Shown one piece after another: positions 31,292-41,159 of a stretch of 64,000 nucleotides of DNA; positions within the stretch are counted from its first letter, which is position 1; each line of letters opens with the position of its first letter. Source of the DNA: Capronia americana (Eukaryota > Ascomycota > Eurotiomycetes > Chaetothyriales > Herpotrichiellaceae). Position numbers and translations under genes: made by a program. The notes under the pieces were generated by a model, which worked only from the letters and a program-made list of their open reading frames with translations, was not told the DNA's origin and did no database searches. The stretch lies in NCBI GenBank assembly GCA_016110215.1, contig JADWQD010000028.1, forward strand, positions 44,821 through 108,820, given 5' to 3'.

Positions 31292-31568
31292 ATGGAAGAA
31301 ACGATTCGCGGACCTCGTGGCCTGCCTGTCGTCAGCAACCTCCCTGACGTCTGGGAAGACCGATCCATCCCTATCCGTGGCTTGAGCGTCTGGCTTCCAT
31401 TTAGGGTCCAATCTTTCAGGTTACGATCAATGGCCCGCGACACGTAATCTGCAGCTCGGCTTCTCTGCTTGAGGAGCTGATCGACGAAAATCGCTTCGTC
31501 AAGATCCCACTCACGACGCTGCCGGCGAGTCCAGGCAGGCATTACAGGACTCTCCGTAGCCTCGAATG
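31292..31568 (+). pseudogene. Cytochrome P450 N-terminal relic (CYP505-like)
   Basis: An ATG opens MEETIRGPRGLPVVSNLPDV, the proline-rich hinge start of a soluble-type P450 such as the P450foxy/CYP505 group. After DRSIP the homology moves to another frame: PWLERLASI, then a TAG stop at 31402-31404 exactly where a Tyr is expected, then GPIFQVTING and LLEELIDENRFVK. These match the segments that follow the hinge in the family. Recognition ends at about 31568, and no heme-binding Cys region follows. One frameshift, one nonsense codon and a large truncation make it a clear relic. Confidence 0.7.
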
Positions 31569-32039
31569 AAGGGGGAGAAGCGATGTGGGACGACCTCAGT
31601 GTTGAACCGGTGATCGCTTTCTTTTTTGCCGGTAGGTCCATTTTCCTGATCAATAGCCTGGAGGAATGAGACTGTTTATCTATGTGGTACACGAAATTCC
31701 GGATGGGGTCCTTGATGCCCCGGCAAAGATCGCAGCAATATTGAATGCGGTGCAGTCGAACCCAAGTACGGGATGTACCTGTAGCATACAGGATCGCCCA
31801 GTCCCCCAATTCCATTGCGTCTGATAGATTACAAGCTTGAAGGTGCAACCAGATTGCATTTCGCACTTGGAAATGAGGCCGAAGCCTAAAGCCATAGGAG
31901 TTGGGAGATATTATTGAAAGAGTCTCCATTCGAGTGCTACTACATTCGCCAGCCTAATACTCCTGAGTCGAGAAAATGAGCAAAATCCGAAACCCTGCCT
32001 CGAAGCCGACACTGCCTCACTCAGAAACAGGTCGCAGCC
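31569..32039. other. Intergenic after the P450 relic
   Basis: No further P450 blocks are visible. The long antisense open frame here looks like chance. Confidence 0.4.
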
Positions 32040-33201
32040 TTAGATCGATTTTCGTGTCCTGAACGACCCAAAGGCCAGGCCGATTGCTCGGACCAAGTCC
32101 ACAGGATTTAAGGCATCCAGCAAGGCCTCCACGACACGGTAAGAGGGCTCCTCCTTCTCTTGGATACTCTCGTACTCCCTCACATGGAAAATATACTGGT
32201 TCACAACCATGAAAATCAAGGCTTCAACGCAGATCAGCAACGCTGGCAGCCCAATGGTGATGTCGTCGTATGTCACTTTGGAGCCGCCGGTGACTTTGGA
32301 TTTGAGGATGCTGAAGATGAACTACACCGCGGTCAGGTCGTACCACGAGTTGGAAGCAGATTGACACTCACATGCTGAAGGGTGGTGGCAACCACGAATA
32401 GCTTGAACATTACCAGCTTCAAAACAGCCCTCTTACCATTCATGTAACCTCTAAGTCGACGCTGGAATCTAATCACTGCGAGTATAGCCCAGATGGTGGT
32501 GATGAGTTCGAGCGCTTGGATCTGCCTACTCTGTTAGACCACACCATCACAGGAGACAATAGTCCTACCCAAACTTTTGCGAATCTTGGCTTGGAAGAAG
32601 TGCTACAGTAAACACCGGTAGCCTTGGTAATTTCTTGGGTGATAATAAGAGCTGTGTAGACGACGACGTAGATGAAGACCGTTCTCCAAATGTTCTGTGC
32701 ATCCATTCAGCAGACCGCAGCAGCAGTAACCAGTGCGATACGTACACAGAACCATCGGAGACTTCCACCAGGCATGACGGTCCCTTTCTTGCCTTTCATC
32801 TCCAAGCTCTGAAAGAAGGCATCCCTTGTCGTGACATCCGGAGCAACGTATTGAACATATAGCAAGAAGAGAGACGCCAGCGCCAATGCTTCATAGAGAT
32901 TGGAAAGCGGTTCGAGGTATTCGGCGGCATCGTAAGTGTGAGTAGAAATCGCCGCAATCACTGTAAAAATCAGTGGTGTTGAAACAATCCTGAAGATCTG
33001 GCGCTGCTCATTGGGAACCTTGTATCGACGCAGATGAGGAACGATCAGGACGAGCCACAGCGCGGCGCAAACGCCGAAGCAAGTCCAGCAGACGATCGAA
33101 ACGAGGTGTTGGAATGTAAGGGAACCAATGATTGGTGCACCTGCCGCGCCGGCTCCAGCGGGTTTGGCTGGGCAGTCGGTCGAGCGTGAAGTGAATCCCA
33201 T
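32040..33201 (-). CDS. TMEM184 / organic solute transporter alpha (DUF300) family membrane protein
   Basis: Seven-helix membrane protein of the OST-alpha/TMEM184 family, with an uncertain transport or trafficking role. Four exons by eye: 33201-32746, 32694-32569, 32521-32372 and 32321-32040, giving 337 residues. The family block at about residues 75-115 includes STPLIFTVIAAISTHTYDAA and the acidic EALALASLFLLYVQYV helix. Later helices include VFIYVVVYTALIITQEI and TTIWAILAVIRFQ, and a Thr/Gly loop then leads to IGLPALLICVEALIFMVVNQ. The C-terminus is cytosolic and charged. All junctions keep phase. A TATA-like box lies about 105 nt upstream. Confidence 0.85.
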
Positions 33202-33305
33202 GTTGACTTAGGTAGTTTCCGCAAAAGCCGAGGGTGGTGGTAATCCACACTAGAAGGATTGTCGTCTCTGTGCTTGAGAGGAGTTGATACTGCGACTAAA
33301 GTCCA

Positions 33306-33312
33306 TTATATA
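33306..33312 (-). promoter_or_regulatory. TATA-like box of the TMEM184-family gene
   Basis: TATATAA on the minus strand about 105 nt before the ATG. Confidence 0.4.
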
Positions 33313-34178
33313 CTCCATGGCGAGAACGCAGATGGTCATTCAGCGACATGGCGATGCTGTATGTGCTCGCGCGACTCTTACCACACGTTGGAGTCATTGC
33401 AGAGAAGGGAACAGTATGCAGTCCAGAATGCCACGGGGTGGACATCTCACTCCGCGGTCCGGAGCAACTGAAGAGCCGGAGGCAGTCTCGAGTGGCGGCG
33501 AGCCCTACGGCGGAGATGATGGCGTTCGCCGAGCAACAAAAGTCCAATCGCACTTTTGGCCAGGGTTCATCGCTCGCTTATCGAAGTCGCATCAAGTACT
33601 TGCAGCTGGTGGCTGTGGTTGGTACCTGGGCTGAAGGAAGAATGAAGGCTAAGCGAACATGTTTCGGCAATCGGGCTGTGTTTTCAGCTACGTAATTGCT
33701 CGCTAACGGAGGCGTGCGGAGGCTGAATTCTCTTGACTCGCAATTCGTAACCATTGCCATTCTTCCTCGTGCTCGTATTCCAACCAAACTCACTCGCACC
33801 AAACGCCGCTCATTCGCCTGCGATGCGCCAATGGGGAAATCCATGCGAAGGTCACGGTCACTGTCTTCCTCTGTCCGCGGCCTTGTCTGAAGCACACTGA
33901 GTCTGAATGACCTCTGAAACATGTGCGCCATCCATACAGACTTCGCATCGATGGTGAGTGACATGCCACGCCTCGGGCCCTGGCTTTTGCCTGGGTGCTG
34001 TCGTATTGCGCCGATGCGATGGCCCTCTGTTGTTGGGTGTCACCAAATCATACTTTAAGGTGAGAACCCCCCTCCACCTGCAGTGCTCAGTGAAGCAGAA
34101 GATTCGGCCGTGAGCTCCAGCACCCTACTAGTCCTTCAATGACACACACTCGCAACATTGACTTCACTTTCGCGCGAC
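33313..34178. other. Divergent intergenic region before the ABC transporter
   Basis: About 870 bp between two divergent genes, expected to contain the transporter promoter. No gene motif seen. Confidence 0.45.
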
Positions 34179-37100
34179 ATGGATTCCCCAATCAGTCGGA
34201 CCTCGAGCACAGAGGAGGACTACCGCGAAATCAACGAAGCGGCGCTCTATGACCGTCTTCGTGACGGTCTCCGGGCGCATGCCGAGGAGAAGAAGCCAAA
34301 GCATCACCACAAGCTGCGGCATATCAACAATCGAGACCCGGAGTTGACTAGGATCGCAACGACGGCATCCAAAGAGACGAGGGTCATACCACAGAGACTT
34401 GCCGACATCGATCCTCGCCTCGACCCCGAAAAGGACGCGTTCGACTTCCGGTTCTGGGCTACGACCTTCGTCCAGCTTGTGCGAGAAGACGGCATCAAGC
34501 GGGCCAATGTCGGTGTTTCCTTCAAGTCTCTCGCCGTGTCCGGAATGGGATCCAATCTCGCTTTACAGTCTACAGTCGCGACACCGTGGATTGCGCTTGC
34601 CCGCCTACCGATGCTGCTTAACAAGCACAAGCACGAGCCTAAAGTGATACTGCACAAACTCGATGGCTGCGTGAAGAGTGGCGAAATGCTTCTTGTGCTG
34701 GGTCGACCTGGAAGTGGCTGCACGACTTTCCTCAAATCGATCTCTGGTCAGTTGAGGGGCTTGATCAAGTCGCCCACTTCCACCGTCAGCTACGACGGCA
34801 TCTCTCAAGATGTGCTGAGGCAGAGATTCAAGGGAAAGGCGGTCTATAACGACGAGAACGATGAACACTTCCCTCACCTGACAGTCAGTCAAACTCTTCG
34901 CTTCGCCGCATTTGCGCAGACACCGCAAGCACGGATCGAGGGAGTCGACCGACTGACGCAAGCCACTCACATGGCTGAAGTCATGATGCGAATCTTCGGC
35001 CTTTCACACGTCCGGGACACAAAAGTTGGCAATGATACGATCCGCGGTGTTAGTGGCGGGGAGAGGAAGCGCGTGAGCATTGCGGAGATGGCGTTGGCGA
35101 GGTCAGTTCTAGCCGTGTGGGACAATTCCACCAGAGGTCTGGATTCTGCAACGGCCCTCGAATTCGTCCGGTCATTGCGTACTTTGGCCGATGTGGCTGG
35201 TGTTACCCAAGCCGTGGCCCTTTATCAGGCCAGTCAACACATCTACGACACATTCGACAAGGTGCTCGTCCTCTACGAAGGCCGACAGATCTTTTTTGGC
35301 CCCATCGAGTCCGCTCGTCCGTATTTCGAGCGAATGGGATGGTATTGTCCTCCACGACAGACTACGCCGGACTTCCTGACCTCGATCACCAATCCGCAAG
35401 AAAGGCAGCCCATCCCGGAATACATAGAGAAGGTTCCTAGAACGGCCAGCGACTTTGAGCAATACTGGCTCGAGTCCGAGGAGTTCGAGGCCTGCATTGC
35501 AGACATCACCCAGGCTGAAGCCGACGCCAAAGACAACGGTCGGCTCCAAGCCTTACAAGACGCGCACCACGCAGCACAGGCTCATCACACGAGAGCAACC
35601 TCTCCTTACTTGCTCTCGGTATGGATGCAGATACGCTTGTGCATGAAGAGGTGCGGCCACCTTTTATGGAACGACAGAGCTTCCACGGTGTCCCTTGCGG
35701 CAGGACGAGTTATTCTCGCATTAATCATTGGAAGTGTCTACTTTGGGACCTCCAACACAACGGCGAGCCTTCAGTCACGGGGCGCTGTCATCTTCCTCGC
35801 GACTCTGATGAACGCTCTAATGGCAGTAACTGAGATTGGCTCCCTATTCGGCAAGCGAGGAATTGTTCAGAAGCAGACCAACTTCGCCTTCTACCATCCA
35901 TCTGCGGATGCACTAGCCGCTTTCCTTCTCGACATCCCTGTCAAGTTCGTCATTTCCACCCTGTTCAATGTCGTGTATTATTTTCTGTCGGGACTCAGAC
36001 CCAAGGCGTCAAACTTCTTCATATTCCTCCTGTTCAACTTTGTCTGTACGCTGCTGATGTCGGCTATCTTCCGGAGTATTGGGGCAGCCTCAAAGCAGCT
36101 CACGCGAGCGTACGCAGCCGCGGGCATTGGAGTCCTGATGATGGTTATCTACACTGGATTCACGTTACAGACGGCCTACATGCATCCCTGGTTTCGCTGG
36201 ATCAATTACATCAACCCAATTGCTTATATTTTCGAATCATTGCTAGTTAACGAAGTCCACGGTCGTCAGTTTCCCTGTGCTTCGCAGAGTCTTGTTCCGC
36301 CGTACGCCAGAGGGAACTCGAACTTTGCTTGCGCAGTCATTGGCGCCCAACCCGGAGAGCGGACAGTTTCGGGGGATCTATGGGTTCAGTCAGGGTATCA
36401 GTACAGCTATGACCACATTTGGCGAAACTTGGGGATTGCGTTTGCGTACATGATCTGTTTCCTTGCAATCCATCTCGCCGCTGTGGAGTTTATGTCTACC
36501 ATAGATGCACAGCCACAGCGACTTATCTTTCGCAATCGCCAAGCAGCACAGGCTGCGAAGAGAGACGTGGAATCGGATTTGCATCAGGAAACGGCGCTCC
36601 CTCTGAGTTCAGCGATGAACAAGGAGGACCAAGGCGCCAGGCCTGGCACCGGACGGCAAGCGGGCAAAGACGACCCCGACAAGGTGACTGGTGCCGCCGG
36701 CGTGCTGACTTGGGAAGACGTCACATTGGAAATCATGCTGCAGGGCAAACCTAGGCGTCTCCTCGACGATGTCACCGGATGGGTCGACCGCGGGACTCTT
36801 ACGTGTCTGATGGGTGTCTCAGGGGCCGGGAAGACAACGCTCCTGGATACATTGGCCCAGCGCCAGATCACAACCGGGAAACGTTCTGGTAATATCCTGG
36901 TAGACGGGATGCCATTGCAACCCTCTTTCCAGCGCAGAACGGGATACGTTCAGCAGCAGGATCTCCACCTCCCGACGAGCACTGTTCGCGAAGCCTTGCG
37001 TTTCTCTGCTCTCCTTCGGCAACCTCGTTCGGTGTCCAAGGAAGAGAAACTCGCCTACGTCGAGCACGTCATCGAGATTCTGAACATGGAGCAATTCAGC

Positions 37101-38786
37101 GACGCAATTGTCGGCCGACCAGGCGAAGGACTCAATATCGAGCAGAGGAAGCTCCTCACTATTGGCGTGGAGCTCGCCGCAAAGCCTTCAATCCTGTTCC
37201 TGGACGAACCCACCTCCGGACTCGACTCGCAGAGCGCATGGACAATTGTCTCGCTGCTGCGTAGACTGGCGGACAACGGCCAAGCCGTGCTGGCTACCAT
37301 CCATCAGCCCTCCGCTATGCTGTTCCAGCAATTCGATTCCATCTTGCTGCTGGCGAAAGGTGGGCGGACCAGCTACTTCGGGCCCCTTGGCAGGGATTGC
37401 CAGACTCTGACCAAATACTTCGAGAGGCACGGCGCTCCTAGCTGCGCGCCAGAAGAAAATCCCGCTGAATATATCCTGAACACCATCGGCAGTCCATCTT
37501 CCCACGATTGGTCGCAGATCTGGCTGTCAAGCCAAGAGTGCGCCGCAACCAAGCAGGCGCTCCGCACCATGGTCGCAAGGCCTGCGCGAGCAGAGAAAGG
37601 CGCCTCCAACAACGACGGCGAGTTTGCACTCCCTTTCTCGATACAGTTCTGGCATGTCGCCCAGCGGTTGTTCCAGAACTACTGGCGCAATCCCGGTTAC
37701 ATCTACGCCAAGCTCCAATTCGCGCTGCTCTCGGCCCTCTTCATCGGATTCACTTTCTACTTGCAGAACTCGTCGGTGACAGGGATGCAAAACGTCATCT
37801 TCGCCATCTACATGTTGAATGCAACGTTCTCGACTATGGTCAATCAGGTAATATCCATGCCCATTCTTCGTCCAGCTTCGCCAGGTGTGCTAACATTATC
37901 AACGCAGATCATGTCGCGGTTTCTCCCTCAACGCGCGCTGTTCGAAGTCCGCGAGTCCCCCTCCAAGATGTACAGCTGGGTCGTGTTCGTGCTGGCCAAC
38001 ATTCTGGTCGAAATCCCCTACCAGATCTTCCTGTCCGTGGTCGTGTGGGCGTGCTGGTACTTTCCCGTCTTCGGCCTCCACCACGATGCGTCCACCCGAG
38101 CGATGATGTGGGCATTTTGCATGCAATTCTTGCTCTTCGCAGCCACGTGGGCGCAGATGCTTATCTTCGTCATGCCCAGCACCGAAATCGCCGGCGCGCT
38201 GTCCACCATCCTCTTTACATTGACGCTCCAATTCAACGGCGTCCTGCAGCCACCCACCGCACTGCCCGGGTTCTGGATCTTCATGTACCGCGTCAGTCCG
38301 TTCACGTACCTCATCGGCGGCTGGGCGGGGACCGGCCTGGCGGATCGACCGGTGGTCTGCGCCGAGAACGAGCTGGCCATCTTTGATCCCCCAGCCGGCC
38401 AGACCTGCGAGGCGTATCTGTCAGCGTACCTCGACGGCGGCGCGCCAGGCTCTCTGCTCAACCCGTCAGCCCTGTCCGAATGCAAATACTGCCCCTTGCG
38501 CAACGCCAATCAATTCCTCGCCGGGTCGTGGATCCATCCCTCCGACAAGTACCAGAACCTAGGCATCATCTTCGCGTACATTGGCTTCAACATTTTCGCT
38601 GCCGTGGCGTTGTACTACGTTTTTCGAGTCAGGCAGTTCAGCGTCAGAAGCCTGCGGGAAAAAAAACCGGAGGGTGAATGCAGTGAAAAGCAACGTGGGG
38701 GAAAACATCACAAGGGCCGGCTGTTGTTCTATCTCGAGTTTTACTATCACTTCGCCTTAGCTGTGCTGAGGAACGTTGTCCGATAG
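34179..38786 (+). CDS. PDR-type ABC transporter (full-size ABCG)
   Basis: ATP-driven efflux pump of the plasma membrane with the (NBD-TMD)x2 order of fungal pleiotropic drug resistance proteins. The frame opens earlier, but the first ATG is at 34179 (MDSPISRTSS). NBD1 has the Cys-type Walker A GRPGSGCTT at about residue 175, the signature VSGGERKRVS and WDNSTRGLDSATA. NBD2 has GVSGAGKTTLLDTLAQR, the degenerate signature LNIEQRKLLTIG and FLDEPTSGLDSQSA. These asymmetric motifs are normal for the family. An intron at 37848-37907 (GTAATA..ACGCAG, branch GCTAAC) is 60 nt long and stop-free; with it removed the protein has 1515 residues. Substrate unknown. Confidence 0.95.
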   Translation: MDSPISRTSSTEEDYREINEAALYDRLRDGLRAHAEEKKPKHHHKLRHINNRDPELTRIATTASKETRVIPQRLADIDPRLDPEKDAFDFRFWATTFVQLVREDGIKRANVGVSFKSLAVSGMGSNLALQSTVATPWIALARLPMLLNKHKHEPKVILHKLDGCVKSGEMLLVLGRPGSGCTTFLKSISGQLRGLIKSPTSTVSYDGISQDVLRQRFKGKAVYNDENDEHFPHLTVSQTLRFAAFAQTPQARIEGVDRLTQATHMAEVMMRIFGLSHVRDTKVGNDTIRGVSGGERKRVSIAEMALARSVLAVWDNSTRGLDSATALEFVRSLRTLADVAGVTQAVALYQASQHIYDTFDKVLVLYEGRQIFFGPIESARPYFERMGWYCPPRQTTPDFLTSITNPQERQPIPEYIEKVPRTASDFEQYWLESEEFEACIADITQAEADAKDNGRLQALQDAHHAAQAHHTRATSPYLLSVWMQIRLCMKRCGHLLWNDRASTVSLAAGRVILALIIGSVYFGTSNTTASLQSRGAVIFLATLMNALMAVTEIGSLFGKRGIVQKQTNFAFYHPSADALAAFLLDIPVKFVISTLFNVVYYFLSGLRPKASNFFIFLLFNFVCTLLMSAIFRSIGAASKQLTRAYAAAGIGVLMMVIYTGFTLQTAYMHPWFRWINYINPIAYIFESLLVNEVHGRQFPCASQSLVPPYARGNSNFACAVIGAQPGERTVSGDLWVQSGYQYSYDHIWRNLGIAFAYMICFLAIHLAAVEFMSTIDAQPQRLIFRNRQAAQAAKRDVESDLHQETALPLSSAMNKEDQGARPGTGRQAGKDDPDKVTGAAGVLTWEDVTLEIMLQGKPRRLLDDVTGWVDRGTLTCLMGVSGAGKTTLLDTLAQRQITTGKRSGNILVDGMPLQPSFQRRTGYVQQQDLHLPTSTVREALRFSALLRQPRSVSKEEKLAYVEHVIEILNMEQFSDAIVGRPGEGLNIEQRKLLTIGVELAAKPSILFLDEPTSGLDSQSAWTIVSLLRRLADNGQAVLATIHQPSAMLFQQFDSILLLAKGGRTSYFGPLGRDCQTLTKYFERHGAPSCAPEENPAEYILNTIGSPSSHDWSQIWLSSQECAATKQALRTMVARPARAEKGASNNDGEFALPFSIQFWHVAQRLFQNYWRNPGYIYAKLQFALLSALFIGFTFYLQNSSVTGMQNVIFAIYMLNATFSTMVNQVISMPILRPASPGVLTLSTQIMSRFLPQRALFEVRESPSKMYSWVVFVLANILVEIPYQIFLSVVVWACWYFPVFGLHHDASTRAMMWAFCMQFLLFAATWAQMLIFVMPSTEIAGALSTILFTLTLQFNGVLQPPTALPGFWIFMYRVSPFTYLIGGWAGTGLADRPVVCAENELAIFDPPAGQTCEAYLSAYLDGGAPGSLLNPSALSECKYCPLRNANQFLAGSWIHPSDKYQNLGIIFAYIGFNIFAAVALYYVFRVRQFSVRSLREKKPEGECSEKQRGGKHHKGRLLFYLEFYYHFALAVLRNVVR

Positions 38787-39074
38787 TCGTACTTTTAGTG
38801 TGGTCCGTACTCTTAGAAGAAGTAATTGCCTCCAAAGAGTCAATGATTCGTTTCCCGTGCATAATCAGATCTATCCTTTTCATCCCTCGAGGAGTTGAAA
38901 TAATGAAGGGAATCTTGCACCAGCATGTGTCGACCACAAAAATGGATCTAGAACACTTCCATATTCCACATTCTTTTTGCCCAATCGCTCTTCACACTAT
39001 CTCATGTCTAGCAGTCCATGACGACCGATCACACCTTTTTCCCCTCCTGCTCGAGTGTCTGCCTTTATCAGTAG

Positions 39075-41159
39075 TCATGCGACCGTTGCACACTCTGGAA
39101 GACCTACCTCCACGATATCGTCGACTGGGACAACAATATGTCCTATCGGATTTGATGTCCCGAACAGGGCAATATCCCTCTCTAACTGCAGCAGTAGAGT
39201 GACCGTGTATGGGACTCTCGCCCTCATTGATTGGAGCATGCCCATGAGCAGGTTCAGCGACTCAGAGTGTTTTCGGGCATCGACAGGATCTGGTTCGGAC
39301 AACTCTTGTACGAGGACCCGTGCGGCGAGATACAGACAGAACGGCAGCCACGGACCGGCCTGGAGATCTGTCAGCCTTCAAGGTCGGAGAGAGACCTCTG
39401 ATTTATCACCTTCGCCATGATAGTAGGGTGGACGACCCGCAGAATCGTCATCATCGTTTCCGCGGCTCCCAGGCACCTCATTTTGCTTTCCACCACATCA
39501 TAGCCCATGTTAGACAACGTCCTTGCTTTGAAAATTGAGGCCTGATGGAGACAAATTGTGCTTGCTTGGATGTTGATATGGAGCTGGACCGCGGCAGGAT
39601 CGAGAAGGCTCGAACCAATCTGCAACTGGGGTGGGAGATGTTCAAGGGTGTTTAGCAGCACTTTGTCGAGACTCTGATGTCGCCTCCAGAAAGCACTGTC
39701 GGGATCTTCTCGACTGCCTTCATCAATCTCTTTCCGGTGAAAATGAGTCAGAGTCTGACCAACAACAGCTGCTATCATGGCTGTCGCTGCAAAGAGATCT
39801 AGATTCTTGATGCCTTGATTTATCAGTTCATGCTCTACTGGACTCTGGTTCACTCACCCCCTGGAGTCATGGCAACTTGTAGGGAAACTGATGGTCGAGT
39901 CGCCTCCCCCTTCATGAACTCTTGCTCGCTCGCCGGCAGGTGAGTCGCGACCTGAGTGCAATCAGCAGCTCGTCTCTCCACAAGGAAGGAAGAGGCGCAC
40001 ATCTCGCTCGTCGATAATAGACGGCCAGCCTGATCCCAGACTTTGATACCGATCCTGTACAAAGACCGCCCAAAATACTCGCCTCCTCTCTTCCAATTCA
40101 GCCCAGTTCATAGCCGAAGGCACCATTTCCTTGACGTCAAAGCCCGCTCCGTCCAGCCTGTGAAAATTCATCATATGACACAGTCGAGCTGCTCTGCCAA
40201 CGCTCAACCATGCGCGGGGGAAGTACAGCATGCGAGTCTCGAAAGTAGCCAGGTAGGCCGTCGCTTGGACGTGCGCCAGGGTAACAACGCCATGGCCTCT
40301 ACCGGCGATTTCATCGATGTCCATGTACTTACGGGCTCGGTGGTAGAAATGGTCTATGACGGCGCTGTAATTCTCGCTGACGGATGCTGCGAGACACCAG
40401 ATCGTGTAGCTAAGACAAACCGGTGGTCGCAATCGCGATGTTGCTGGTAAACTCATCCCTGCAAGATACCTACCTTTGTGGATGATGGGCGCTCCGGGAT
40501 AAATCTTCTCGAAGAATATTTGGTGTCTGGTGGCGCTGTCAGCAGATACAATAGCGACACGCCTTGTTGAGCGCTCACAGTTCGTCGATAGCTTGTTGAC
40601 TTGGCAAGGGCTCTTGTAGACCAACAGCACACAGTTCCCAAGAACTGGAGTTCTTGTCAGACGGTACATTGGCATCCTGCCCTGGGCTTGTCGAATGTTG
40701 CACAACGTCGGCTGTGGAAAATTCCGCCGCGGCTTCAAGAGACTGGTCATCTGGCACGAAGCAGTCCCACAGGGCCTCATCGAGCACATTGTCGGTTGCG
40801 GTGAATGCATCGTCGTCCGAAACCATTCGCGAATGACCCTGATCGCTGCCTGTGGATTTCTGACTTTCGAGGAGAGACTCTACCTCAGCTGGCGGGATTT
40901 GTGTTAGAGAGAAAGTGATAAATCCAAATGCTGTCGAGGACAAACCAAGTCGAGCTTCCAGTGATCTCACGTAGCCTCGTCGTGGTCCAGTTTTCCGAAG
41001 AGTATCTTCCCATTCACAATCTTTACCGGTATTCTCGCATGTCTTGCAGAGTGGACGATTCCCGCTGCACCTCAGCTTTCGCTTCCGGCAAGAATTGCAA
41101 GCGAGATGCTTGAACCGGTAACTGGTCCTTGACTTGCCGTCGTGTTCGCTGGGAGCCAT
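39075..41159 (-). CDS. Zn2Cys6 transcription factor with fungal MHR domain
   Basis: Nuclear regulator of the Gal4 class. The likely ATG at 41159 gives MAPSEHDGKSRTSYRFK. The zinc cluster is ACNSCRKRKLRCSGNRPLCK then TCENTGKDCEWE, with the six cysteines in the usual spacing. A coiled-coil linker (YVRSLEARLAEVESLLES) forms only if a 57-nt stop-free intron is removed. The middle homology region includes YPGAPIIHKGRYLAGM, RPPVCLSYTIWCLAA, RKYMDIDEIAGRGHGVVTLA, VGRAARLCHMMNFHRLD and EERRRVFWAVFVQDRY. Further introns lie near 40560, 39970, 39850 and 39375. It is tail to tail with the ABC transporter, 288 bp apart, which makes local regulation possible but unproven. Confidence 0.88.

Noticed and set aside
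31285..31929. 214-codon minus-strand open frame
   Set aside because: It overlaps the recognisable P450 relic on the plus strand and has no motif or domain-like composition.
37508..38386. 292-codon shadow frame inside the ABC transporter
   Set aside because: It lies wholly within the second half of the transporter and has an Arg/His-rich chance composition.
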